From Oscillospiraceae bacterium (GTDB lineage Bacteria > Bacillota_A > Clostridia > Oscillospirales > Oscillospiraceae), in assembly GCA_017505505.1 (NCBI GenBank), contig JAFVPA010000048.1, positions 1-12,396 of the forward strand: a stretch of 12,396 nt of DNA, given 5' to 3'. A model generated the notes under the pieces. It did not search any database. It worked only from the letters and a program-made list of their open reading frames with translations, and was not told where the DNA came from. A program made the position numbers and the translations under genes. Below, one piece after another: positions 1-6,119 of this stretch. Within the stretch, counting starts at the first letter, position 1. Each line of letters starts with the position of its first letter.

Positions 1-149
1 CCAAAGGGCTGACGGAAGAGGTATTTCCACGGTGGGTTTTCGCCGAAAGCCAGTAATTGTTCAAACATCTTTCCGCACCTCTCCCGCCCCCTTCGGGGGC
101 ACCCTCCCCAAAGGGGAGGGCATTGGGGTGCTCAGTTAAACTACAATTT
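1..149 (+). repeat. Long intergenic repeat, copy A (left part cut by window edge)
   Basis: This is the right two thirds of a repeat found complete at 2554-2767, 5325-5538 and 10710-10923. It keeps the CCAAAGGGCTGACGG segment, the central spacer, the GC-rich hairpins and the right terminus TTAAACTACAATTT (136-149). The right terminus matches copy D (TAAACTACAATTT) rather than copies B and C (TAAACGACTATTT), so two end variants exist. It lies just beyond the terminator of the P-type ATPase gene. The left terminus is outside the window. Confidence 0.9.
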
Positions 150-154
150 ACCAT

Positions 155-186
155 AAAAAAGGAGAGGACCTCCGTCCTCTCCTTTT
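155..186 (-). terminator. Rho-independent terminator of the P-type ATPase gene
   Basis: A perfect 13-bp stem (157-169 with 174-186) encloses the 4-base loop CTCC. Read on the minus strand, the stem ends in a run of T and starts 6 bases after the stop codon of the ATPase gene. It lies between that gene and repeat copy A. Confidence 0.85.
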
Positions 187-191
187 CCGTC

Positions 192-2456
192 TCACTTCTT
201 ATACAGCATCCGTATGGAATTCAGCACACACAGCATAGCCACACCGGAGTCCGCGAACACTGCCAGCCACATGGAAGCATGTCCAAACAGGCCCAGCAGC
301 ATTACCGCAAACTTTACGGCAAGGGCAAATACCACATTCTGCCATGCGATCCTGTTGGTCTCCGCCGCAATATTCAGGGCCTGAGGCACCGCCTCCACAT
401 CAGAAGTCATGAACACCACATCCGCCGCCTCGATGGCCGCATCCGCGCCGCTGCCCATAGCCGCGCCTACATCAGCCCCAGCCAGTACAGGGGCATCGTT
501 GATGCCGTCACCCACGAACATCACCGCGCCGTTTGCCTTGCGGATCTCCTGCAGATGCTCCAGCTTCTGCTGGGGAAGCAGCCCCGCATGGACTTCACTG
601 ATGCCTACCATTCCCGCCACAGCCCGGGCAGAATCCTCCGCGTCACCGGTGAGCATCATGGTCTGGATCCCCTTCTCCCGCAGCTGCCGCACGGCTACCT
701 CAGCCCCGGGCTTGACCGTATCATTGATGATCAGACAGCCCTGATATACGCCATTGGCCGATACATACACCACATTTCCCGGTTCCTTCAGCTCCTGAAA
801 CACGATGCCCCGCTCCCGCAGGAGCTTGGCATTGCCGCAAAGGATATCATTCCCCTGCAGCATGGCATGGATACCCTTACCGGGCAGCTCCAGCAGTTTC
901 TCCGGCTGCACCAGGGTAAGCTTCTGCTCCTTTGCCGCCGCCACGATGCTGGCCGCGATGGGGTGGGTAGACTGCTGCTCGCAGCTGGCACAGACCTGCA
1001 GCAGGGGCATACCGCCGATGATGCTCTGCACCTTGAAATCTCCCTTGGTCAGGGTTCCGGTCTTGTCCATAACCACCGCCTTGACCTTGGCCAGGGCTTC
1101 CATGGACTGTCCGCCCTTAAACAGGATCCCCTTCTTGCTGCCCGCACCGATACCGGCAAAGAAGGCCAGAGGCACACTCAGCACCAGGGCACAGGGACAG
1201 CTCATGACCAGGAAGGACAGGGCCGTATAGACCCAGTACCCCCAATCCCCGGTCACCAGTGAGGGGATCACCGCCGTTGCTGCCGCAATGGCTACCACCA
1301 CAGGGGTATACACCCGGGCAAACCGGGAGATAAACCGTTCAAACTTTGGCTTGCTTGCCGCGGCATTTTCCACGCTGTCCAGAATTCGGGTGACCATAGA
1401 CTCCGCCAGAGGCTTCTCCACCCGAATGGTCAGCTGGCCAACGGTATTGACGCAGCCGGAGGTAACACTGTCGCCCTCCACTACCCGGACAGGCACAGGC
1501 TCACCGGTGATGGGTGCCGTGTCGATCCGGCTCTCGCCCTTCACCACAACACCGTCCAGAGGGATCCGGTCACCGGGCCGCACCAGAAGCCAATCGCCCA
1601 CCCGTGCTTCCCCGGCAGGGATCTCCCGAACCGCATCACCATCCACCAGCTGTACCACCTCCGGCCGCAAATCCACAGCCTCCATGATCTGCTTCCGGCT
1701 CCGCTCCACAGCCCTGTGTTCAAAATATTCGCCCACCCGGTAGAACAGCATCACGCCCACAGCCTCCGGGTATTCTCCGATCAAAAAAGCGCCGATGGTT
1801 GCCACAGACATAAGGAAATTCTCATCAAACACATGGCCCTTGGTCAGATTCCGCAGGGCCGTCATGACCACATCCTTACCCAGCAGGAAATACGCGGCCA
1901 GGCATACCGCCAGCGACACCCAGCCTCCACCTGCCAAAAGCCCCACCGCAAACAGAATGCCGCCCAAAATCAAAGGCATTGCACTTTCCTGCTCTCCATG
2001 GATGTGTTCATGTGCATGGTCATGCTCATGGTGATGACCACACCCACACTTGTGGCCATGCGCATGCTCGTGATGATGACCGCACCCGCACTCATGGTCG
2101 TGCCCATGCTCATGATGATGACCGCAGCCACACGCATGGTCGTGCCCATGCTCATGATGGTGACCGCAGCCACATTCATGGTCATTTTCGTGTTCATGCT
2201 CGTGGTGATGATGCTCAGGCTGGACAGAAGGCCCCCCATCCCTGGGCCGGATCACCGCACCATTCTCCACGGTCCGGGCGATCCTGGTCAGTTCCGGGAT
2301 CAACGCATCCGGATCTTCTGCCGTTAGCCGAAGCTGCTTCGTAGCGAAGGTAATGGTAGCCTCCTGTACCTTCTCATGGGCATTGAATTTCGCTTCGATC
2401 TTCGCCGCGCAGTTGGCACAATCCAGGTTTTCAATGATGTAAACCTTTTTCGCCAT
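192..2456 (-). CDS. cadA: Zn2+/Cd2+/Pb2+-exporting P1B-type ATPase (CadA/ZntA type) with His/Cys-repeat arm
   Basis: This 754-residue inner-membrane pump should export soft divalent metals using ATP. Domains in order: an N-terminal HMA metal-binding fold with CxxC at C13/C16; a His/Cys-rich linker at about 81-154; membrane helices; the actuator motif TGE at 317-319; the transmembrane metal site CPC at 420-422; the phosphorylation motif DKTGT at 464-468; HP at 498-499; and GDGIND at 649-654. A Lys in AVKF (K715) followed by an Asp in FADSG (D736) in the last helices is the signature of the P1B-2 (Zn/Cd/Pb) group rather than the copper group. The linker holds four 14-residue tandem units, each with CGCGHHHEH. 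The start follows the purine-rich site AGGGAGGA. The gene stands alone, with its own promoter and terminator. Family and ion class are firm; the exact physiological metal is inferred. Confidence 0.95.
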   Translation of the reverse strand: MAKKVYIIENLDCANCAAKIEAKFNAHEKVQEATITFATKQLRLTAEDPDALIPELTRIARTVENGAVIRPRDGGPSVQPEHHHHEHEHENDHECGCGHHHEHGHDHACGCGHHHEHGHDHECGCGHHHEHAHGHKCGCGHHHEHDHAHEHIHGEQESAMPLILGGILFAVGLLAGGGWVSLAVCLAAYFLLGKDVVMTALRNLTKGHVFDENFLMSVATIGAFLIGEYPEAVGVMLFYRVGEYFEHRAVERSRKQIMEAVDLRPEVVQLVDGDAVREIPAGEARVGDWLLVRPGDRIPLDGVVVKGESRIDTAPITGEPVPVRVVEGDSVTSGCVNTVGQLTIRVEKPLAESMVTRILDSVENAAASKPKFERFISRFARVYTPVVVAIAAATAVIPSLVTGDWGYWVYTALSFLVMSCPCALVLSVPLAFFAGIGAGSKKGILFKGGQSMEALAKVKAVVMDKTGTLTKGDFKVQSIIGGMPLLQVCASCEQQSTHPIAASIVAAAKEQKLTLVQPEKLLELPGKGIHAMLQGNDILCGNAKLLRERGIVFQELKEPGNVVYVSANGVYQGCLIINDTVKPGAEVAVRQLREKGIQTMMLTGDAEDSARAVAGMVGISEVHAGLLPQQKLEHLQEIRKANGAVMFVGDGINDAPVLAGADVGAAMGSGADAAIEAADVVFMTSDVEAVPQALNIAAETNRIAWQNVVFALAVKFAVMLLGLFGHASMWLAVFADSGVAMLCVLNSIRMLYKK
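2013..2180 (-). repeat. Four 42-bp in-frame tandem repeats encoding His/Cys metal-binding units
   Basis: Residues 93-148 of the ATPase are four head-to-tail 14-residue units (93-106, 107-120, 121-134, 135-148). Each has the plan H-x-CGCGHHHEH-x-H-x, and units differ at only a few positions. The DNA repeats in 42-bp steps. His, Glu and Cys dominate, which suits a flexible metal-buffering or metal-sensing arm. Copy number could change by slippage or unequal recombination without breaking the reading frame. Confidence 0.9.
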
Positions 2457-2484
2457 AGGAATTCCTCCCTCTATTTATTTTAAC

Positions 2485-2504
2485 ATATGAGCAATCATTC
2501 ATTT
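2485..2504 (-). promoter_or_regulatory. Probable ArsR/SmtB-family metal-sensor operator
   Basis: The 20-bp imperfect palindrome ATATGAGCAATCATTCATTT has the symmetric plan AnATGAnnnATnnnTCATnT. This resembles the ATATGAAC-type operators bound by zinc/cadmium sensors of the ArsR/SmtB family (CzrA, SmtB, CadC). It lies 9 bases downstream of the -10 box at 2514-2519, so it overlaps or follows the expected transcription start, where a bound repressor would block the polymerase. No regulator gene is present in the window, so the repressor would act from elsewhere. The assignment rests on sequence resemblance and position. Confidence 0.55.
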
Positions 2505-2513
2505 GTTTCTTTC

Positions 2514-2542
2514 AGTATACTCCTTCTGCCATTGCTTGTCAA
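2514..2542 (-). promoter_or_regulatory. Sigma-A promoter of the P-type ATPase gene
   Basis: On the minus strand TTGACA (2537-2542) is followed after exactly 17 bases by TATACT (2514-2519). The -35 box is a perfect consensus and the -10 box matches at five of six positions. This is a strong promoter that would need repression, in line with the adjacent operator-like palindrome. Repeat copy B starts only 11 bp upstream of the -35 box. Confidence 0.85.
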
Positions 2543-2553
2543 TAAGAAAACAC

Positions 2554-2767
2554 AAATTATCGTTTATCGCACTGGCGCGGCAGCACCCAATGCCTTCCCC
2601 TTTGGGGAAGGTGGCAGCCCAAAGGGCTGACGGAAGAGGTATTTCTGCGATGGGTTTTCGCCGAAAGCCAGTAATTGTTCAAGCATCTTTCCGCACCTCT
2701 CCCGCCCCCTTCGGGGGCACCCTCCCCAAAGGGGAGGGCATTGGGGTGCTCAGTTAAACGACTATTT
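2554..2767 (+). repeat. Long intergenic repeat, copy B (214 bp, complete)
   Basis: Ends are AAATTATCGTTTATC and TAAACGACTATTT, which are imperfect inverted repeats. Inside, the copy is mirror-symmetric. The left arm has a CCTTCCCC/GGGGAAGG hairpin (2593-2611), a CAGCCC/GGGCTG hairpin (2615-2629 region) and AGAGGT (2635-2640). The right arm has ACCTCT (2695-2700), a GCCCCC/GGGGGC hairpin (2704-2718) and a CCCTCCCC/GGGGAGGG hairpin (2720-2738). About 54 bp of unpaired spacer lies between. ACAC flanks both sides (2550-2553 and 2768-2771), but other copies show no such duplication. It sits between the divergent promoters of the ATPase and glucokinase genes. No protein is encoded. Confidence 0.92.
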
Positions 2768-2797
2768 ACACCGCCCCATATTTTTTCTGTTTTCCCT

Positions 2798-2826
2798 CTG
2801 GCATTTTTTGCAGAAAGATGTATAAT
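2798..2826 (+). promoter_or_regulatory. Promoter of the glucokinase gene
   Basis: A perfect -10 box TATAAT (2821-2826) is preceded by CTGGCA (2798-2803, four of six consensus positions) at 17-bp spacing. The -10 box ends 45 bases before the start codon. The promoter lies just outside the right end of repeat copy B. Confidence 0.7.
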
Positions 2827-2871
2827 AGACCATAGCGAAACTTTACTAAACTTTTCAGGAGGACATACGCC

Positions 2872-3819
2872 ATGAAATACGGCTTTGGCATCGACCTTGG
2901 CGGCACCACCGTCAAGATCGCATATTTCGATGAAACCGGCACCATGCTGGAAAAGTGGGAGATCCCCACTGTCACCGCCAACGGCGGCGAGCAGATCCTG
3001 CCCGACATCGCGGCATCCATCCGGGCCTTCATCGAAGCCCATAACATCAACGAAACCAACATCCTGGGTCTGGGCATCGGTGTTCCCGGCCCCGTTAACG
3101 CAAAGGGCATCGTCAACAAGTGCATCAACCTGGGCTGGGGCGTATTTAACATCGCCGAAAAGCTCACCTCCCTCACCGGTTTCCCCGTGAAGGCCGGCAA
3201 CGATGCCAACGTTGCCGCTCTGGGCGAATTCTGGAAGGGTGGCGGCCAGGGCTGTGACAACATGGTCTTCGTCACCCTGGGCACCGGTGTCGGCGGCGGC
3301 ATCGTCGTGGAAGGCAACCTGCTCCACGGTGCCCACGGCTCCGGCGCAGAGATCGGCCACATCTGTGTGGAACCCAACGAGACTGTCCGCTGCAACTGCG
3401 GCAACGCCGGCTGCGTCGAGCAGTACTGCTCCGCTACCGGTATCGTCCGTCTGGCAAAGCTCTATCTGGAGGCCAACGATGACGCCACCTCCCTGCGGAA
3501 CATCGAGGACCTGACCTGCAAGGATGTCTTCGACGCTGCTAAGGCAAACGATGCAGCCGCTATCGCCATTCTGGACAAGGTCTATGCCTATATGGGTCTG
3601 TTCCTGGCCAATGTCTGCTCCACCGTGAACCCCGAAGTGGTAGTCATCGGCGGCGGCGTCAGCAAGGCCGGCGACATGCTGGTGAAGGGCGTGGAGCCTT
3701 ACTTCCACAAGCACGTCTTCCACGCAGCCGGCGGTGCCAAGTTCACCATGGCCTCCCTGGGCAACGATGCCGGTGCCTACGGTGCCTTCAAGCTGGCCCT
3801 GGATGCCTTCGGCGCATAA
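2872..3819 (+). CDS. ROK-family glucokinase
   Basis: This 315-residue cytoplasmic sugar kinase should transfer phosphate from ATP to glucose to give glucose-6-phosphate. The N-terminal phosphate-binding motif DLGGTTVK is at 8-15. The catalytic Asp lies in GND (D111). The glycine loop LGTGVGGG is at 136-143, and the sugar-binding E160/H163 pair is in EIGH. The ROK zinc motif CxCGxxGCxE is complete (C174, C176, C181, with H163 as fourth ligand). A C-terminal IGGGVSKAG loop contacts nucleotide. Length is normal for Firmicute GlcK-type enzymes. AGGAGG at 2857-2862 lies 9 bases before the ATG. Codon choice is strongly biased toward C-ending codons, suggesting good expression. Specificity for glucose over mannose, fructose or N-acetyl sugars is inferred from overall likeness; the ROK fold is certain. 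Confidence 0.93.
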   Translation: MKYGFGIDLGGTTVKIAYFDETGTMLEKWEIPTVTANGGEQILPDIAASIRAFIEAHNINETNILGLGIGVPGPVNAKGIVNKCINLGWGVFNIAEKLTSLTGFPVKAGNDANVAALGEFWKGGGQGCDNMVFVTLGTGVGGGIVVEGNLLHGAHGSGAEIGHICVEPNETVRCNCGNAGCVEQYCSATGIVRLAKLYLEANDDATSLRNIEDLTCKDVFDAAKANDAAAIAILDKVYAYMGLFLANVCSTVNPEVVVIGGGVSKAGDMLVKGVEPYFHKHVFHAAGGAKFTMASLGNDAGAYGAFKLALDAFGA

Positions 3820-3834
3820 TCTTTTCCATATAAC

Positions 3835-3864
3835 AAATCCCCGGAACCGAAGTTCCGGGGATTT
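3835..3864. terminator. Bidirectional terminator between glucokinase and MATE genes
   Basis: A perfect 13-bp stem (AAATCCCCGGAAC at 3835-3847 with 3852-3864) closes a CGAA loop. The A-rich and T-rich flanks let it act on both strands. It starts 15 bp after the glucokinase stop codon and ends 5 bp before the 3' end of the convergent MATE gene, so it probably ends both transcripts. Confidence 0.85.
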
Positions 3865-3869
3865 CTCTA

Positions 3870-5234
3870 TTATTGGAACAATGGCTTGATCTTCTGCTTA
3901 TAGATCCGCAGGAAGAAGTAGGCCGTTGCCGCGCCGCTGACCACTTCCGCGATGGGATAGGCCAGCCATACCAGATTCACATTGCCGCTGAGTCTCAGCA
4001 AGTAGGCCGCAGGCAGCAGCACAAACATCTGTCTGGCCAGAGAGGTAATGGTGGAGTAGATGCCATTGCCCAGGGCCTGGAAGCTGGCCCCCAGGACGAT
4101 GCACACCGCCGCCACCGGGAAACTCCAGCTGATGATCCGCAGGCAGCTCCGTCCAATTTCCAGGAACGCCTCGCTGGGATTGAACATCCCCAGCAGCAGA
4201 TCCGGTACAAACTGGAACACCAGGAAACCGGAAACCATCAGCACCAGCGCCGCACCGCAGGCCAGCTTCAGCGTTTTCATGATCCGCTCGGGCTTCCGGG
4301 CACCGTAATTGAACGCAATGATGGAAATCGTAGCACCGTTGATGCCAAACAGAGGCATGAAGAAGAAGCTCTGGAGCTTGAAATAGATGCCGAACACGCT
4401 GGTCGCCGTCTCGGTAAAGCCCTGGAGAATCTGGTTCATTCCAAAATTCATGACAGAGCCAATGCCATTCATGATGATAGAGGGGATGCCCACCGTCAGG
4501 ATGGCCCCCACGATGTTCTTGTCCAGCTTGGCATAACGCCGTCCAAACTGCACCTCGGGATTATACTTTTCATTAAAATACAGGCCCAGGAACGCACCCA
4601 CCCACTGGCCAATAACCGTTGCGACGGCTGCGCCGGCGATACCCATAGCAGGCAAGCCAAACCAGCCAAAGATGAATACAGGGTCCAGAAGAATATTGAC
4701 GATGGCACCGGTAGCCTGGGTGATCATGGTCAGTACTGTCCGTCCGGTGGCCTGCAGCAGACGCTCGCTGTAGATCTGCATATAAGAACCCAGAACCAGC
4801 AGACAACAGATCCGGGTATAGACGATACCGCCCTCCACCGTCTCCGTAACGGAAGACTGCATCTCATAGTAAGGCCGCACACCAAATGCGCCAAACAGCA
4901 TAAAAGCCGCGGTGACGATGAACATCAGGACCATACCGTTTCCGGCTGTCCGGTTAGCGGCTTCCTGATTTCCTTCGCCCAGAGACTTGCTCAGCAGGGA
5001 ATTGATACCCACACCAATACCCACAGCAAAACCGATCTGCATATTCTGTACCGGGAAGGCCAGCGACAGGGCCGTAACAGCACTTTCCGAGATCTGAGAT
5101 ACATAGATGCTGTCCACCACATTATACAGCGCCTGCACCAGCATGGAAATAATCATGGGCAGCGCCATATTCACCAGCAGCTTACCCACGGGCATAACGC
5201 CCATTTTATTTTCCTGTAACGTCGTTGTAGCCAT
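3870..5234 (-). CDS. MATE-family multidrug/toxin efflux transporter
   Basis: This 454-residue integral membrane protein should export cationic drugs or metabolites in exchange for Na+ or H+. The sequence is hydrophobic along its length, in agreement with the usual 12 helices in two MatE halves (roughly residues 15-190 and 235-410). The family hallmark QALYNVVDSIYVSQ at 34-47, including the conserved Q34 and D41, is clear. So is the GIGVGINSLLSKSLGEG stretch at 72-88, typical of clostridial MATE proteins. The length is normal. The chosen ATG follows AAGGAGAA at good spacing. The gene has its own promoter and shares a terminator with the convergent glucokinase gene. No drug-binding regulator is adjacent. 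The substrate cannot be read from sequence. Confidence 0.93.
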   Translation of the reverse strand: MATTTLQENKMGVMPVGKLLVNMALPMIISMLVQALYNVVDSIYVSQISESAVTALSLAFPVQNMQIGFAVGIGVGINSLLSKSLGEGNQEAANRTAGNGMVLMFIVTAAFMLFGAFGVRPYYEMQSSVTETVEGGIVYTRICCLLVLGSYMQIYSERLLQATGRTVLTMITQATGAIVNILLDPVFIFGWFGLPAMGIAGAAVATVIGQWVGAFLGLYFNEKYNPEVQFGRRYAKLDKNIVGAILTVGIPSIIMNGIGSVMNFGMNQILQGFTETATSVFGIYFKLQSFFFMPLFGINGATISIIAFNYGARKPERIMKTLKLACGAALVLMVSGFLVFQFVPDLLLGMFNPSEAFLEIGRSCLRIISWSFPVAAVCIVLGASFQALGNGIYSTITSLARQMFVLLPAAYLLRLSGNVNLVWLAYPIAEVVSGAATAYFFLRIYKQKIKPLFQ

Positions 5235-5266
5235 TATTTTCTCCTTATTTTATTTCATTCCGGCCT

Positions 5267-5295
5267 ATTATACTGTGCTTTTTGCCGCATTGCAA
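5267..5295 (-). promoter_or_regulatory. Promoter of the MATE gene
   Basis: On the minus strand TTGCAA (5290-5295) and a perfect TATAAT (5267-5272) are separated by 17 bases. The -10 box is about 32 bases upstream of the start codon. The left end of repeat copy C begins 30 bp upstream of the -35 box. Confidence 0.8.
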
Positions 5296-5324
5296 TATCT
5301 TTTTCGCAGTTTGTTTTGCAATAT

Positions 5325-5538
5325 AAATTATCGTTCATCGCACTGGCGCGGCAGCGCCCGATGCCTTCCCCTTTGGGGAAGGTGGCAGCCCAAAGGGCTG
5401 ACGGAAGAGGTATTTCCGCGGTGGGTCTTCGCCGAAAGCCAGTAATTGTTCAACCATTTTTTCGCACCTCTCCCGCCCCTTTCGGGGGCACCCTCCCCAG
5501 AGGGGAGGGCATTGGGATGCTCAGATAAACGACTATTT
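5325..5538 (+). repeat. Long intergenic repeat, copy C (214 bp, complete)
   Basis: It has the same length and plan as copies B and D, with ends AAATTATCGTTCATC and GATAAACGACTATTT. It differs by scattered substitutions only, for example CAGAG in place of CAAAG in the last hairpin loop and stem edge. It lies between the MATE promoter and the terminator of the P-loop protein gene. Flanking tetranucleotides (ATAT on the left, ACCA on the right) do not match, so no target duplication is visible. Confidence 0.92.
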
Positions 5539-5561
5539 ACCACCGCGTTCCCCGCACACGC

Positions 5562-5594
5562 AAAAACACCGCCGCAGCTTTCGCTGCGGCGGTG
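5562..5594 (-). terminator. Rho-independent terminator of the P-loop protein gene
   Basis: A perfect 12-bp GC-rich stem (5567-5578 with 5583-5594) has a 4-base loop. On the minus strand it is followed directly by five T residues. It begins 14 bases after the stop codon of the upstream minus-strand gene. Confidence 0.9.
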
Positions 5595-5608
5595 CCTATG
5601 TACCAAAA

Positions 5609-6016
5609 TTACATGTACTGCTTCATGACCTCGCTGGCCTCAGCGGGATCCTCGGAGATGGTGATGGTGATCTCCATGTCGTTGTCGGCTGCGAACTTGG
5701 CGCACCATGCGACAAACTCTTCACCGGCAGCCTTGTCGTTGCCGATGGTCTTGTACAGGTTGTCGATGAAAACGTTGGTAATATCGAAGTTACCGGCGTG
5801 CAGGCCGCTCAGGAAGCCCTTCAGCATCTCAGGGGTAGAAATGCCGTATTCCTGGGAGTCGACCAGACGGACCTTATAGGTAACATCATAAGTCAGCTTT
5901 CTGCCGTACTCAATGCAGACAACGTCGCCGTGGGCTTCTGCCACTGCAGCGTGGATAGCGTCGATCAGCTTCTTGGTCTTGCCGGAGCCCTTCAGGCCCA
6001 TAATAACATGAATCAT
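5609..6016 (-). CDS. Small P-loop ATP-binding protein (often labelled 'twitching motility protein PilT' in Clostridia)
   Basis: This is a 135-residue cytoplasmic protein with a Walker A loop GLKGSGKT at residues 7-14, right at the N terminus. A hydrophobic strand ending in Asp (VFID, D85) could serve as Walker B. Similar short proteins are common in clostridial genomes and are often named PilT-like, but this one is far shorter than true PilT and no pilus gene is nearby, so that name should not be trusted. The frame is open upstream to 6070. AGGAGG at 6025-6030 lies 8 bases before the ATG at 6014-6016, which fixes the start and places the P-loop in its usual position. The gene has its own promoter and terminator. 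Function is unknown; a regulatory ATPase/GTPase or small kinase are both possible. Confidence 0.85.
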   Translation of the reverse strand: MIHVIMGLKGSGKTKKLIDAIHAAVAEAHGDVVCIEYGRKLTYDVTYKVRLVDSQEYGISTPEMLKGFLSGLHAGNFDITNVFIDNLYKTIGNDKAAGEEFVAWCAKFAADNDMEITITISEDPAEASEVMKQYM

Positions 6017-6024
6017 CGGAATGT

Positions 6025-6030
6025 CCTCCT
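6025..6030 (-). promoter_or_regulatory. Ribosome binding site fixing the P-loop protein start
   Basis: A perfect AGGAGG on the minus strand lies 8 bases upstream of the ATG at 6014-6016. It favours this start over a farther upstream ATG at 6068-6070, which would place its start codon upstream of the transcript start expected from the promoter at 6058-6086. Confidence 0.85.
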
Positions 6031-6057
6031 TATGCCGTTGTATTTTGGCTTGTACAC

Positions 6058-6086
6058 ATTCTACCAGCAATCTGAAAATTTTGCAA
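6058..6086 (-). promoter_or_regulatory. Promoter of the P-loop protein gene
   Basis: On the minus strand TTGCAA (6081-6086) and TAGAAT (6058-6063) are separated by 17 bases. The promoter lies in the short gap after the phosphoglucose isomerase gene, so the P-loop gene can be transcribed independently of it. Confidence 0.7.
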
Positions 6087-6097
6087 CACCTATTTTG

Positions 6098-6119
6098 TAA
6101 AATTCACAAATGAATTTTA
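6098..6119 (-). terminator. Weak AT-rich hairpin at the end of pgi
   Basis: TAAAATTCA (6098-6106) pairs with TGAATTTTA (6111-6119) around a 4-base loop, and the stem includes the pgi stop codon. The stem is AT-rich and the following minus-strand bases are only partly T, so termination may be incomplete and some read-through into the P-loop gene is likely. Confidence 0.35.

Noticed and set aside
57..1262. 401-codon plus-strand frame opposite the P-type ATPase gene
   Set aside because: It starts inside repeat copy A and reads antisense to a gene with all P-type ATPase motifs. The His- and Arg-rich content is a by-product of the opposite frame.
2013..2180. Possible CRISPR-like array
   Set aside because: The 42-bp units are contiguous, in frame inside the ATPase gene and have no spacers; they encode metal-binding residues.
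2550..2771. ACAC on both sides of repeat copy B as a target-site duplication
   Set aside because: The other complete copies show no matching flanks, so a 4-bp match at one copy may be chance.
2557..3723. 388-codon minus-strand frame opposite the glucokinase gene
   Set aside because: It is an antisense shadow that also runs through repeat copy B. The plus-strand gene has complete ROK motifs and proper signals.
3873..5219. 448-codon plus-strand frame opposite the MATE gene
   Set aside because: It is an antisense shadow. Its polar, His/Gln-rich composition is the complement of hydrophobic MATE codons, and it lacks translation signals.
6014..6070. Upstream ATG giving an 18-residue N-terminal extension of the P-loop protein
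   Set aside because: It would place the start codon upstream of the expected transcript start and ignores the perfect AGGAGG at 6025-6030.
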